Source: a virus
Virus record (IMG/VR): IMGVR_UViG_3300009606_000124
Span: 1 to 20,414 of that record
Strand: one strand, 5' to 3'
Length of the DNA stretch: 20,414 bases
Position 1 is the stretch's first letter. Every line of letters begins with the position of its first letter. The translations under genes and the position numbers were made by a program. Of this stretch, positions 1 to 7,424 are shown piece after piece. The notes under the pieces are model-generated. The model did not search any database. It was not told the DNA's origin and saw only the letters and a list, made by a program, of their open reading frames with translations.

Positions 1-309
1 AAAGAAGAAGTAGAACTTACATTCGAAGAAATGACACCGCAGCAAAAAGCTGATAGACTAAGATTGATTGCTAAGAAAGCTGACTACGTTCAAAGCGGCG
101 CTGCTGCTAAAGCTGTTAAGAAGCAAGCAAAGACAGACATGAAGCAAAAAGGTGCCCAGAAAGGCATGGCTCCTACTAAGAAAGATGTAGAAGAGCAAGT
201 TGCTGCTATCAGAAAAACAATTAAAGAAGGCACAGTAAAAGAAAAAATCGAAGCCTTCAAAGAACTCAACACAATTATAGAGCAATTTAAAACCACAGGA
301 GAACTATAA
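1..309 (+). CDS. C-terminal part of a lysine-rich hypothetical protein (5' end may lie outside the window)
   Basis: The frame is open from base 1 to the TAA at 307-309, so the window probably cuts into this gene. An ATG at 31 would give a 92-aa protein, but I see no convincing ribosome binding site before it. The visible protein is highly charged and helical: a Lys/Ala-rich stretch, then a segment with regular hydrophobic spacing (KEKIEAFKELNTIIEQFKTTGEL at the end). No catalytic motif is visible. The stop overlaps the start of the virion-type gene at 309 (TAATG), so it is probably co-transcribed with the structural genes. I do not recognise the family. It could be the tail end of a larger structural or scaffold-like protein. 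Confidence 0.65.
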   Translation, partial: KEEVELTFEEMTPQQKADRLRLIAKKADYVQSGAAAKAVKKQAKTDMKQKGAQKGMAPTKKDVEEQVAAIRKTIKEGTVKEKIEAFKELNTIIEQFKTTGEL

Positions 310-710
310 TGTCCGCATGGTCAAGATCAGTTAAGCCAGTTATTACTGGTGTTCCCGCCTCAGAAATCTTCATGGTGGACGAAGCAGAAGTAGCAGCAAC
401 TCCTGGCATCACACAGCCAGGTTGGGTACGCAGAACTACTGTAGGTTCACGCAAGAAATATGAAACTATCGTAGCAATGGCAGCAGCCGCTACTGACGCT
501 GTATATGAAGCAGCCGTTGGTTTGGCGGGCGGCGCACTTGTTATTGGTACAGAATATAAGATTCTTACTACAGGCGACACAGACTTCACATTGGTTGGTG
601 CAGCAGATTCACTACCAGATACAGTATTCACCGCCACAGGCGTTGGTGCAGGAACTGGTACAGTTGTCGCTACAGCAGACGATGACGATGACGAATTCCC
701 AGACGTTTAA
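309..710 (+). CDS. Small virion-type structural protein
   Basis: A 133-aa protein starting at the ATG that overlaps the previous stop (TAATG), with AGGAG at 297-301 as ribosome binding site. The N-terminal half has the pattern 'PGW..RTTVGSRKKYETIVAM' that I associate with short virion proteins of marine T4-like phages. The second half (about residues 75-120) matches a module that recurs in many phage tail and fibre proteins: V.GT.Y.I...G.TDF...GA...P.TVFTATG.G.GTGTV. The extreme C-terminus is acidic (DDDDDEFPDV). No enzyme motif is present. The family assignment is recalled rather than searched. A virion role is inferred from this module and from its place next to the protein at 742. Exact position in the particle is unknown. 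Confidence 0.75.
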   Translation: MSAWSRSVKPVITGVPASEIFMVDEAEVAATPGITQPGWVRRTTVGSRKKYETIVAMAAAATDAVYEAAVGLAGGALVIGTEYKILTTGDTDFTLVGAADSLPDTVFTATGVGAGTGTVVATADDDDDEFPDV

Positions 711-716
711 TAAATA
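709..716 (+). promoter_or_regulatory. T4-like late promoter (AATAAATA)
   Basis: AATAAATA lies directly after the stop of the 309-710 gene and about 25 bases before the ATG at 742. It differs from the T4 late element TATAAATA only in the first base and fits the looser NATAAATA form that I recall from T4-like cyanophages. Its position in a short gap before a virion-type gene supports a real promoter. Confidence 0.55.
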
Positions 717-741
717 CTTTTTATTTTAGGGAGTATTTAAT

Positions 742-1182
742 ATGGCAGATGCGAAACTATCAGAACTAACAGCGGCCACTGCGGCCGCTGGAACTGATGT
801 GCTTTATGTAGTAAGTGGAAGTAACAGCAACAAGATTACTATTGCTAATCTGTTCGCTGACGTAGCAACCCCTGTAAGTTTCAGCGATTCAATAGCTATC
901 ACTGACACTAATACAATGACTGCTGCTGGCGAAATCATTACAACGACTAATATCACATATATTAGTAATCCAGACGCTGATGGCAATTATACATTAGGAG
1001 CTGGTGTTGATGGTCAACTCAAAATTGTTATTATGATTAGCAATACAGGCAGCAGAACTTGCACATTGCAAGGGTCTACTTTGGCCAATGACATATCGTT
1101 TACTGCTGCAGGACATTCTGCAACTCTTCTATATACTAATAGCAAATGGTATTTCATTGGAGGTACCGCTACAGTATCATAG
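742..1182 (+). CDS. Virion structural protein, tail-fibre-like beta-rich protein
   Basis: A 146-aa protein with AGGGAG at 728-733, eight bases before the ATG. The N-terminus (MADAKLSELTAATAAAGTDVLYVV) is the 'KLSELTAAT...GTDVLYVV..G..NKITI' segment often found at the start of phage tail-fibre and receptor-binding-region proteins. The rest is rich in Thr, Ser, Asn and Gly with alternating hydrophobics, as in a beta-sandwich or beta-barrel, and ends in a typical 'ATLLYTNSKWYFIGGTATVS' strand pair. It is much shorter than a real fibre, so it may be a tip, collar or decoration protein. A late-type promoter precedes it. Structural role is likely; exact location is not known. Confidence 0.75.
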   Translation: MADAKLSELTAATAAAGTDVLYVVSGSNSNKITIANLFADVATPVSFSDSIAITDTNTMTAAGEIITTTNITYISNPDADGNYTLGAGVDGQLKIVIMISNTGSRTCTLQGSTLANDISFTAAGHSATLLYTNSKWYFIGGTATVS

Positions 1183-1191
1183 GATTAGATA

Positions 1192-1569
1192 ATGCTACAA
1201 TTGAATGAAGATAATTTTTTGATTTATGCGATAAAAAATTATTATAGCCCGGGTTCACTCGGAATGAAAGATTTAGAAGACGACTTAAAAAAGTTCAAGT
1301 ATGTTAAGCGTCTTCTAGGTCGTTATAAAAAGACTGGTGAAGTCAGCGAACGACTAGTACTAAATCATCTAGTTGTCATATACAATGTTTTCGGCGATGC
1401 GGCAACAGATATGTTGTTTTACAAGTTAGAGCCAGAATATTGGTCAGACTTGAAAACATATCTTGTTTACTTACATAGAATGCCACTAGAGACTGTAGTT
1501 TCTCCTGGTATAAAAGAAACAGATATTCCTTTGAATAATGAACTCATAGCAATACTAAGGAAACTATAG
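1192..1569 (+). CDS. Conserved phage hypothetical protein
   Basis: A 125-aa protein with AGGA at 1181-1184, which overlaps the stop of the previous gene and sits seven bases before the ATG. It is mostly helical and mixed in charge, with a basic stretch (KKFKYVKRLLGRYKKTGE) near residues 30-46 followed by a hydrophobic segment (VLNHLVVIYNVFG). It resembles short conserved proteins of unknown function that I recall beside structural genes in marine T4-like phages. No catalytic motif is visible. Its stop overlaps the GTG start of the next gene (TAGTG), which suggests translational coupling. Function unknown. Confidence 0.7.
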   Translation: MLQLNEDNFLIYAIKNYYSPGSLGMKDLEDDLKKFKYVKRLLGRYKKTGEVSERLVLNHLVVIYNVFGDAATDMLFYKLEPEYWSDLKTYLVYLHRMPLETVVSPGIKETDIPLNNELIAILRKL

Positions 1570-2111
1570 TGGCACGACTCGCAGATGCATATGTAACGTA
1601 CAGAATCATTAGGATGCTCGCTACTCCTATTGAGAAATCTGATGCCTATAAAATGGGTATCATTGATGCTGACGGTAAAAAGATTAAAAATCCTACTACA
1701 TCATCTGAGAAAGACGCTTACTCCTTACTACAAAGATTCGTGTTCAAAGTACAACGGGCACTGATGAAATCGCCTGATAGAAATGCAAAAAGACTCTTGA
1801 CAGTAGCAGCAGCTATGAGTATACTAAGAGAACATGACGAGACTACACTAGAAACTTATACAGAGCAAGACATTGAAGCTCTATTAGACATGTATGAGAC
1901 GGACGAGAGTGTAGAAAGACAATCCAAATTACTAGAACACAATGTTATTTCCTTCAATACTTTTTTAAGTGAAGAAGGTGTTGTCGCCAATGCAGTTGGC
2001 GGCGGCGGTATCGATGGCATTGGTGTAGGACCTAAAGGCGAACCTGGAAGAGATCCAGTTATGATGCCAATGGTTCGCAGAAAAAAGAAGAAGAAAGATG
2101 CCAACAGTTAA
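1569..2111 (+). CDS. Conserved phage hypothetical protein, GTG start, basic C-terminus
   Basis: A 180-aa protein starting with GTG, chosen because AAGGA at 1557-1561 lies seven bases upstream and the start overlaps the previous stop (TAGTG). The N-terminus (MARLADAYVTYRIIRMLATPIEKSDAYKMGIIDADGKKIK...) followed by 'EKDAYSLLQRFVFKVQRAL' matches a family I recall from marine T4-like and T7-like phages, usually annotated only as hypothetical. The middle is helical and acidic. The end has a Gly-rich linker (AVGGGGIDGIGVGPKGEPG) and a run of Arg/Lys (RRKKKKK). The basic tail could bind nucleic acid or the capsid interior; this is inference. It overlaps the next gene by 14 bases. Confidence 0.7.
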   Translation: MARLADAYVTYRIIRMLATPIEKSDAYKMGIIDADGKKIKNPTTSSEKDAYSLLQRFVFKVQRALMKSPDRNAKRLLTVAAAMSILREHDETTLETYTEQDIEALLDMYETDESVERQSKLLEHNVISFNTFLSEEGVVANAVGGGGIDGIGVGPKGEPGRDPVMMPMVRRKKKKKDANS

Positions 2112-2571
2112 AACTCTAGAAACAGAAGTGGCGTTAGTCAAACAGGATGTTAGTCAAATCGGACAACTGTTTTCGAAACTCGAAACAGCACTTGATAAGA
2201 TTACAGATGTTTCAAATAATATTGGACAAATACTTGCCGTGCATGAACAAAGATTGCAAGAAGGCGAGAGAGAATTTGGGGCATTGAAAGCTGAGATGAA
2301 AAACGCTGAAGATAAGTTTGATGATGAAGTAAAAGACCTGCATTCAAGGCTAACATCAAACACTAGAGAGATCGAAAGTAAAATGTCTAAAGAAATCGAT
2401 AAAGTCCTAGATTCAATCAAGGACCTCAAAGAACATCTTATCAACAAGAATGATAAGATAGAAACTCGAATTGCTGCCCTCGAACGATGGAGATGGATAT
2501 TAGTCGGCGCCATGTTTGTTGGAGCTATGATTGTACCTGAACTACCAAGCCTTTCAGCATTTTTCAAGTAA
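2098..2571 (+). CDS. Coiled-coil protein with C-terminal membrane segment
   Basis: A 157-aa protein. Residues about 1-130 show heptad-like spacing with abundant Glu, Lys, Leu and Ile, indicating a long coiled coil. A short hydrophobic segment near the end (WRWILVGAMFVGAMIVPELPSL) looks like one membrane anchor. The layout resembles the phage haemolysin XhlA type and other phage coiled-coil/TM proteins, some of which act at the membrane during lysis. That role is only a suggestion, because no holin or endolysin lies next to it here. The gene overlaps the previous one by 14 bases and is the last before the promoter/terminator region at 2575-2633. Confidence 0.7.
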   Translation: MPTVKTLETEVALVKQDVSQIGQLFSKLETALDKITDVSNNIGQILAVHEQRLQEGEREFGALKAEMKNAEDKFDDEVKDLHSRLTSNTREIESKMSKEIDKVLDSIKDLKEHLINKNDKIETRIAALERWRWILVGAMFVGAMIVPELPSLSAFFK

Positions 2572-2574
2572 CAC

Positions 2575-2603
2575 TTGACATTAGTTCGCTGATGTACTAT
2601 AAT
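2575..2603 (+). promoter_or_regulatory. Consensus sigma70-type promoter before the primase gene
   Basis: TTGACA at 2575-2580 and TATAAT at 2598-2603 are both perfect, with a 17-base spacer. Transcription would start near 2610, giving a leader of only about 24 bases before the primase ATG at 2634. The -35 element sits in the wider context ACACTTGACATT, shared with the promoter at 15805. This is likely a host-polymerase promoter for replication genes. Confidence 0.85.
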
Positions 2604-2633
2604 AAACCTATACTAAATGTGTAGGTTTTTTTT
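2604..2633 (+). terminator. Small terminator-like hairpin with U tract
   Basis: AAACCTA at 2604-2610 pairs perfectly with TAGGTTT at 2622-2628 around an 11-base loop, and an eight-T run covers 2626-2633. This is the form of a weak intrinsic terminator closing the structural transcript. The stem is A/U-rich. Its 5' arm overlaps the start site expected from the promoter at 2575, so transcripts from that promoter would lack most of the 5' arm and escape termination. Confidence 0.5.
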
Positions 2634-3659
2634 ATGTCTCTTTATATTGACCTCAAATACATCAATATGATATCTAATCGTTTGCCGATGTTTACTCGCA
2701 AAGACGATTACTTATTCAATTGCCGGTGTATCATCTGTGGTGACTCTTCCGAAAAGAAGAACAAAGCTCGTGGCTACTTCTACAAGAAAGAAGCCAATAT
2801 GTTCTATCGCTGTCACAACTGCGACTACGGCACAACTGTCGGTAAGTTTATCGAACAGTTAGATCCTATGCTCTATAAAGAATATGTGCTAGAGAAGTTT
2901 GTCAAGCAAGTCGAAAAGCCTGTACCTAAGAAAGAACCTGATCCTACATACGCATTTGATTTCAAGCCATCATTCAATAAGCCCCTCAGTATCATTGACG
3001 GACTGATGGACAGACTTGATACTCTGCCGAAAGATCATGAGGCAGTTCAGTATGTGAAGAACAGAATGATCCCAGAATCTCAGTACAATCGCATGTATTT
3101 TGTAGACGATATACGCAACCTGTCACAGCTAAATACCAAATACACAAAAGCACTAAATATAAAGCAGCCGAGAATTTGCCTGCCCTTCATCCGAGAAGAC
3201 GGACAACTATCAGGCATGGCATTGAGAGGTATACGAGGTGAAACACTTCGTTACATCAATCTCAAAATAAAGGAAGATGATCCTACTATCTTCGGTCTAG
3301 ATGTTATAGATAGAAATGAAGAAGTCTTTATCGTTGAAGGTCCGATAGACAGTCTGTTTCTAGACAACGCAATCGCAGCAGCCGGCTCATCTTTCCATAA
3401 GATTGATAAGATAGGGTTGACTCACTTTACGGTCATATTTGATAATCAGCCACGAAACAAAGAAATCTGTGATCTGATATACAAGCAAATAAAAGCCGGC
3501 AATAAAGTCTGTTTGTGGCCGTCTGATATTCAAGAGAAAGATATTAACGATATGATACTTTCGGGCTTGACAAAGAACGACATTCAGTATATTATAGATA
3601 ATAATACATATGAAGGCTTAGAAGCCGAACTTGAATTTACCGCCTGGAGAAAATGTTAA
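2634..3659 (+). CDS. DNA primase, T4 gp61-like (zinc ribbon plus Toprim)
   Basis: A 341-aa primase that would make RNA primers for lagging-strand synthesis together with a replicative helicase. The N-terminus carries a zinc ribbon (C32-x2-C35 and C60-x2-C63, with C30 nearby and the typical 'CIICGDS...CHNC' wording). A Toprim-type core follows: FIVEGPIDSLFL with the catalytic Glu near residue 235, and VIFDNQPRN with Asp near 270. The length is close to T4 gp61 (342 aa). The ribosome binding site is weak (TAGG eight bases upstream), and the leader from the promoter at 2575 is very short. Its last bases overlap ThyX, so the two are coupled. I am confident it is a primase and fairly confident of the gp61-like subtype. 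Confidence 0.88.
   Translation: MSLYIDLKYINMISNRLPMFTRKDDYLFNCRCIICGDSSEKKNKARGYFYKKEANMFYRCHNCDYGTTVGKFIEQLDPMLYKEYVLEKFVKQVEKPVPKKEPDPTYAFDFKPSFNKPLSIIDGLMDRLDTLPKDHEAVQYVKNRMIPESQYNRMYFVDDIRNLSQLNTKYTKALNIKQPRICLPFIREDGQLSGMALRGIRGETLRYINLKIKEDDPTIFGLDVIDRNEEVFIVEGPIDSLFLDNAIAAAGSSFHKIDKIGLTHFTVIFDNQPRNKEICDLIYKQIKAGNKVCLWPSDIQEKDINDMILSGLTKNDIQYIIDNNTYEGLEAELEFTAWRKC
3567..3595 (+). promoter_or_regulatory. Possible internal promoter before thyX
   Basis: TTGACA at 3567-3572 and TATTAT at 3590-3595 are 17 bases apart, which is 11 of 12 consensus bases. It lies inside the 3' end of the primase gene, about 64 bases before the ThyX start, and could give thyX-nrdA extra transcription. The same bases code for primase residues, so chance cannot be excluded. 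Confidence 0.4.
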
Positions 3660-4312
3660 TGTCAGTGAGTTTAGTAGGAATGACTCAACCATCTGCTACA
3701 ACTGGGTGCAACACAGCGAATCAACTAATTGCGTATGTTGCACGAGTGAGTAACCCAGAGAATCAAAATAACGATAAAACCGCATCAAAACTACTCAAAT
3801 ATCTCATAAAGCATGAACATTGGAGCCCTTTTGAGATGGTTTCTGCTACATTAGAAATTAAGACTACTCGTGACATCTCCAGACAGATTATAAGGCACCG
3901 TAGCTTCAGTTTCCAAGAGTTTAGCCAAAGGTACGCAGAATCAACAAACTTTGAAACTCGTGAATGCAGACTACAAGACCAGACCAATCGACAGAACAGC
4001 ATAGAAACAGAAGACCGTGAACTAGCTGAGTGGTGGAAAATGGCTCAGAAAGAATTGATTCAAAAGTCTAAGTTAGTATATCAAACAGCATTAGATCACG
4101 GAATAGCAAAAGAACAAGCAAGGGCAGTACTGCCAGAAGGCAATACTGAAACAACACTATACATGTCAGGCACTCTTAGATCGTGGATACACTACTGCAA
4201 ACTAAGAAGGTCTAACGGAACTCAGAAAGAACATATGATAATAGCTGACCAATGTTGGGATGTGTTAAGCCAACACTTCCCTGATGTGGCAAAGGCAGTA
4301 GAGGAACTATAA
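3659..4312 (+). CDS. thyX: Flavin-dependent thymidylate synthase
   Basis: ThyX converts dUMP to dTMP with methylene-tetrahydrofolate and FAD/NADPH. The diagnostic ThyX motif is complete (RHRSFSFQEFSQRY, of the form RHR-x7-S-x-R-Y). Other family features are present, such as 'EHWSPFEM' (substrate-proximal) and 'R.VLP....T.....G..RSW.H...LR'. The length of 217 aa is normal. Two ATGs are possible, at 3653 and 3659. I choose 3659 because GGAG at 3646-3649 is nine bases from it but only three from 3653, and because it forms the TAATG overlap used all through this genome. It lies in a deoxynucleotide operon with NrdA and NrdB, and supplies thymidylate for phage DNA. Confidence 0.95.
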   Translation: MSVSLVGMTQPSATTGCNTANQLIAYVARVSNPENQNNDKTASKLLKYLIKHEHWSPFEMVSATLEIKTTRDISRQIIRHRSFSFQEFSQRYAESTNFETRECRLQDQTNRQNSIETEDRELAEWWKMAQKELIQKSKLVYQTALDHGIAKEQARAVLPEGNTETTLYMSGTLRSWIHYCKLRRSNGTQKEHMIIADQCWDVLSQHFPDVAKAVEEL

Positions 4313-6114
4313 TGGCGAAAAAAGAATATATGGGTCTAAAAATAGACTACGCAAGAGATAGTCTGTTTGATAAATTAGGCATCGCAAGACTCAAAGAATC
4401 GTACATGCGAGAAGACGAAGCGTCTCCTCAAGAAAGATTTGCACATGTGAGTGCTACCTTTGGCAGCAACCCAGAACACGCACAACGACTGTATGAGTAC
4501 AGCAGTAAGCACTGGTTATCTTATTCGACCCCTATTCTTTCTTATGGTCGTTCAAAGAAAGGTATGCCTATCTCATGCTTTCTAAACTTCATTGATGACA
4601 CGGCGGAGGGTCTCGTTGAAAATCTTTCTGAAACAAATTGGCTTTCTATGCTTGGGGGTGGCGTTGGGATTGGTTTTGGTATCCGTTCCTCTGATGATAA
4701 GTCTGTTGGTGTTATGCCTCATCTCAAGACTTACGATGCATCGTGCCTCGCATATCGCCAAGGTCGCACTAGACGGGGCTCTTACGCTACTTATCTTGAT
4801 ATATCTCACCCAGATGTGATGATGTATCTTGAGATGCGAAAGCCGACAGGTGATCCGAATGTTCGCTGTTTGAACCTTCATCACGGCATCAACATCTCAG
4901 ATCGTTTCATGGAAATCATCGAACGATGCATGACTGATCCTGACTCTGACGACGGATGGAATTTGATTGATCCTCATTCAGGTGAAATCAGAGACACTGT
5001 ATCAGCAAAGCATTTGTGGCAGAAAGTACTAGAGCTTCGTATGGAAACAGGCGAGCCATATGTTCACTTCATTGACACAAGCAATCGTCACTTACCTGAG
5101 TGGCAGAAAGAATTAGGACTCAAAGTTCATCAATCAAATCTTTGTTCAGAAATCATTCTGCCTACAAACAAAGACAGAACAGCAGTATGTTGTTTGTCAT
5201 CTGTGAATCTTGAGCATTACGATGCTTGGAGCAAGAACTCATTGTTCCTCAAAGACATTGCAGAGATGCTAGACAATGTATTACAATTCTTTATCGACAA
5301 CGCACCGAATGAAGTTGCACGAGCTAAGTTCTCAGCAAGCCGTGAAAGAAGTATTGGTGTAGGCGCATTAGGTTTCCATGCTTATTTGCAGCAGAAGAAT
5401 CTGCCGTGGGAAAGCGCAATGGCAAAAGGCACTAATCTGAGAATGTTTAAACACATACGAGGAAAATTAGATGACGCAAACAAAGAACTGGGGGAAGCCA
5501 GAGGTGAAGCCCCTGACGCTGCTGGACGAGGTCTTAGATTTAGTCATGTTATGGCTATTGCTCCCAATGCTAGTAGCAGTATTATTATGGGAAACACTTC
5601 GCCTTCCATTGAGCCGTTTAGGGCGAATGCTTACAGGCAAGATACACTTTCTGGAGCTTTCCTTAATAAAAATAAGTATCTGGTGGAGCTTATTAAAAGT
5701 AAGATTGAAACTGGGGCGACTAAACAGGCAGAAGACGAAATCTGGTCCTCAATCATCTCAAACGACGGATCAGTCCAACACCTAAACTTCTTAGATGAAT
5801 GGGAGAAAGATGTATTCAAGACTTCTATGGAAATAGATCAGCGATGGGTCATTGAACATGCAGCAGACAGGCAGCAGTTTATTGACCAAGCACAGTCACT
5901 CAATACATTCTTCCGTCCTGACTCTAACATCAAATATCTACATGCTATTCACTACATGGCATGGAAGCAGGGCTTGAAGACACTTTACTACTGCCGCTCA
6001 GAGAAGTTAGGAAAAGCAGATAAAGTATCGAACAAGATTGAGCGACAAATTATCAAAGAGATTGATATGACTGCACTTGTAAACAATGACGAATGCCTGG
6101 CGTGTGAGGGATAA
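4312..6114 (+). CDS. nrdA: Ribonucleotide reductase, class I large (alpha) subunit
   Basis: A 600-aa alpha subunit that reduces ribonucleoside diphosphates using the radical supplied by NrdB. The catalytic set is complete: redox cysteine C89 (PISCF), active-site N276-x-C278-x-E280 (NLCSE), second redox cysteine at C293/C294, the YY pair for radical transfer (LKTLYYCRSEKL), and a C-terminal CxxC (ECLACEG) for reactivation by thioredoxin or glutaredoxin. The first redox cysteine is at residue 89, against 225 in E. coli NrdA, so the N-terminal ATP-cone (overall activity control) is absent. Two internal stretches (about 4500-4850 and 5490-5720) use different codons from the rest. It overlaps ThyX by one base, with GAGG at 4301-4304. 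No intron or intein is seen. Confidence 0.96.
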   Translation: MAKKEYMGLKIDYARDSLFDKLGIARLKESYMREDEASPQERFAHVSATFGSNPEHAQRLYEYSSKHWLSYSTPILSYGRSKKGMPISCFLNFIDDTAEGLVENLSETNWLSMLGGGVGIGFGIRSSDDKSVGVMPHLKTYDASCLAYRQGRTRRGSYATYLDISHPDVMMYLEMRKPTGDPNVRCLNLHHGINISDRFMEIIERCMTDPDSDDGWNLIDPHSGEIRDTVSAKHLWQKVLELRMETGEPYVHFIDTSNRHLPEWQKELGLKVHQSNLCSEIILPTNKDRTAVCCLSSVNLEHYDAWSKNSLFLKDIAEMLDNVLQFFIDNAPNEVARAKFSASRERSIGVGALGFHAYLQQKNLPWESAMAKGTNLRMFKHIRGKLDDANKELGEARGEAPDAAGRGLRFSHVMAIAPNASSSIIMGNTSPSIEPFRANAYRQDTLSGAFLNKNKYLVELIKSKIETGATKQAEDEIWSSIISNDGSVQHLNFLDEWEKDVFKTSMEIDQRWVIEHAADRQQFIDQAQSLNTFFRPDSNIKYLHAIHYMAWKQGLKTLYYCRSEKLGKADKVSNKIERQIIKEIDMTALVNNDECLACEG

Positions 6115-6782
6115 TGTTAGAAAGAATGATTGAAAGGGTAACGAGTAGTTACCCTATTGAAAAGATAATGCCTTTTTGTGAAGCATCAATTGGCGATCCT
6201 AGACCTGGCACTGAAGTCTTTAGGCCTCATGACTGGGAGAATCGTCCAGGATGCTTATTACATTGTTTATATATAGAGAAGAGGTTCGATAATAGGGCTG
6301 GATATTACATTTACAGAGAGAATGGTGAAGTGATATCTGGTCACGGTTATTATCCTTTCGATGAGGATCCTAACATATATGTGTTGTGCAGAGGCTACTC
6401 TATTCCTTCACATAAACCAAAACTAGGAAAGAATGCGTTTATTACTATGAATCTTCTAGGCTCTGTTATTGCTGATAGAGCATACAAAGAAGGTTACTTA
6501 GGACTAATAGATACATTCGAATTGCACAACCAAGAATTAGCAGAAAAGTTAGTAAAGATAACAGACCCAAAAAGACATCCTAACTATCATTACGACACAG
6601 AATTAAAAGACGGCAGATTTTTTAAACCTAGACATTATAAAGACGGTGATTTAAGAACTCAGCCAATGACTATGTTTGGAAAATGTATGATTAGATACAC
6701 TCCTCAAATAGTTGTATATCATTTGTTTGATGAATCCTATAAAAATGAACTAATCAACAAACTTACAGGAATTAAGATATAA
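6114..6782 (+). CDS. Hypothetical protein between nrdA and nrdB, possible GNAT-like fold
   Basis: A 222-aa protein that I do not recognise with certainty. The central part (YYIYRENGEVISGHGYYPF...NIYVLCRGYSIP) and the following helix rich in Ala and Gly (GSVIADRAYKEGYLGLIDTFELHNQELAEKLVKI) have the rhythm of a GNAT acetyltransferase: a beta-hairpin, a strand ending in a reported-property strand, then an acyl-CoA-binding helix and the 'N..A..L' segment. The canonical Q/R-x-x-G-x-G/A loop is not clear. The gene overlaps both neighbours by one base, so it is translated with the reductase subunits. GAGGG at 6106-6110 is only three bases from the ATG, and a second ATG at 6126 is possible. Function unknown; the GNAT idea is weak. 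Confidence 0.6.
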   Translation: MLERMIERVTSSYPIEKIMPFCEASIGDPRPGTEVFRPHDWENRPGCLLHCLYIEKRFDNRAGYYIYRENGEVISGHGYYPFDEDPNIYVLCRGYSIPSHKPKLGKNAFITMNLLGSVIADRAYKEGYLGLIDTFELHNQELAEKLVKITDPKRHPNYHYDTELKDGRFFKPRHYKDGDLRTQPMTMFGKCMIRYTPQIVVYHLFDESYKNELINKLTGIKI

Positions 6783-7420
6783 TGGAAAGCATAGCAGATC
6801 TAAAGAAAATCATTCACAAAAGTCAACATTGTCAACGAAACTGGGATCTTTCTAAAGAAATCCCACAAGAAGATATGGACATCATGTTAGAGGCAATTAC
6901 TCAATGTCCTAGCAAGCAGAACAAAGCATTCTACAAAGTACATGTAATCACTAACAGAGAAGTTATTGAAAAGGCACACGCAAACACAGTGGGCTTTGGT
7001 AACTATCTAGTTATAAACGAAAATACTGCAAAGTTTGAGCCGCAAACAAACTCACAAGTGTTGGCTAACATGTTAGTTGTATTTGAAAAGTACACAGAAG
7101 ACAATGTTCAGCAGCATCCAAATCCTGAGTTCGCATTTGACACTGAAGAAGTCGAATCTATGGACAGAAACACTGCTGTTGGTATCGCTGCAGGTTATCT
7201 CAATCTTTCTGCATCAATGCTAGGTTACTCTACTGGTTGCTGCGGTTGTTTTCAACCACAACAAATGAAAGAAGTATTGGGACTAGACAACGAGCCTCTA
7301 TTGCTTATGGGTGTTGGCTTCCCTGATCCTGATAGAAACAGAAGAATGCATCATAAAGATGAAAACTTTAAGTTCCCTACAATTACAAAAACCCCTATTC
7401 CTACTAACATAATCCGGTAA
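6782..7420 (+). CDS. Nitroreductase-family FMN-dependent oxidoreductase
   Basis: A 212-aa protein with the two hallmark regions of the nitroreductase fold: an N-terminal 'R.WD....I..EDMDIMLEAITQCPSKQNKAFYKVHVI', which matches the phosphate-binding R..R and 'APS..N.QPW.F.V' segments, and a C-terminal 'GIAAGYLNLSASMLGYSTGCCGCFQPQQMKEVLGL......LLMGVGFPDP'. The protein should bind FMN and use NAD(P)H to reduce small molecules or flavin. The Cys cluster CCGC is unusual for the family. It lies between nrdA and nrdB, with a one-base overlap upstream and four bases to nrdB. That suggests a role tied to reductase or flavin metabolism, for example supplying reduced flavin for ThyX or for radical maintenance. 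The specific role is inference. Confidence 0.85.
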   Translation: MESIADLKKIIHKSQHCQRNWDLSKEIPQEDMDIMLEAITQCPSKQNKAFYKVHVITNREVIEKAHANTVGFGNYLVINENTAKFEPQTNSQVLANMLVVFEKYTEDNVQQHPNPEFAFDTEEVESMDRNTAVGIAAGYLNLSASMLGYSTGCCGCFQPQQMKEVLGLDNEPLLLMGVGFPDPDRNRRMHHKDENFKFPTITKTPIPTNIIR

Positions 7421-7424
7421 AAAA

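Noticed and set aside
1797-1825. TTGACA-17-TATACT inside the 1569-2111 gene
   Set aside because: Close to consensus but deep inside coding sequence in a late structural region, and it lacks the flanking bases of the other promoters. Treated as chance.
4592-4819. 75-codon plus-strand frame inside nrdA
   Set aside because: It lies wholly in nrdA, whose protein matches the family throughout. The frame reflects the unusual codon use of this stretch.
5471-5785. 104-codon plus-strand frame inside nrdA
   Set aside because: Same reason as above: no ribosome binding site, no recognisable protein, and nrdA is continuous here.
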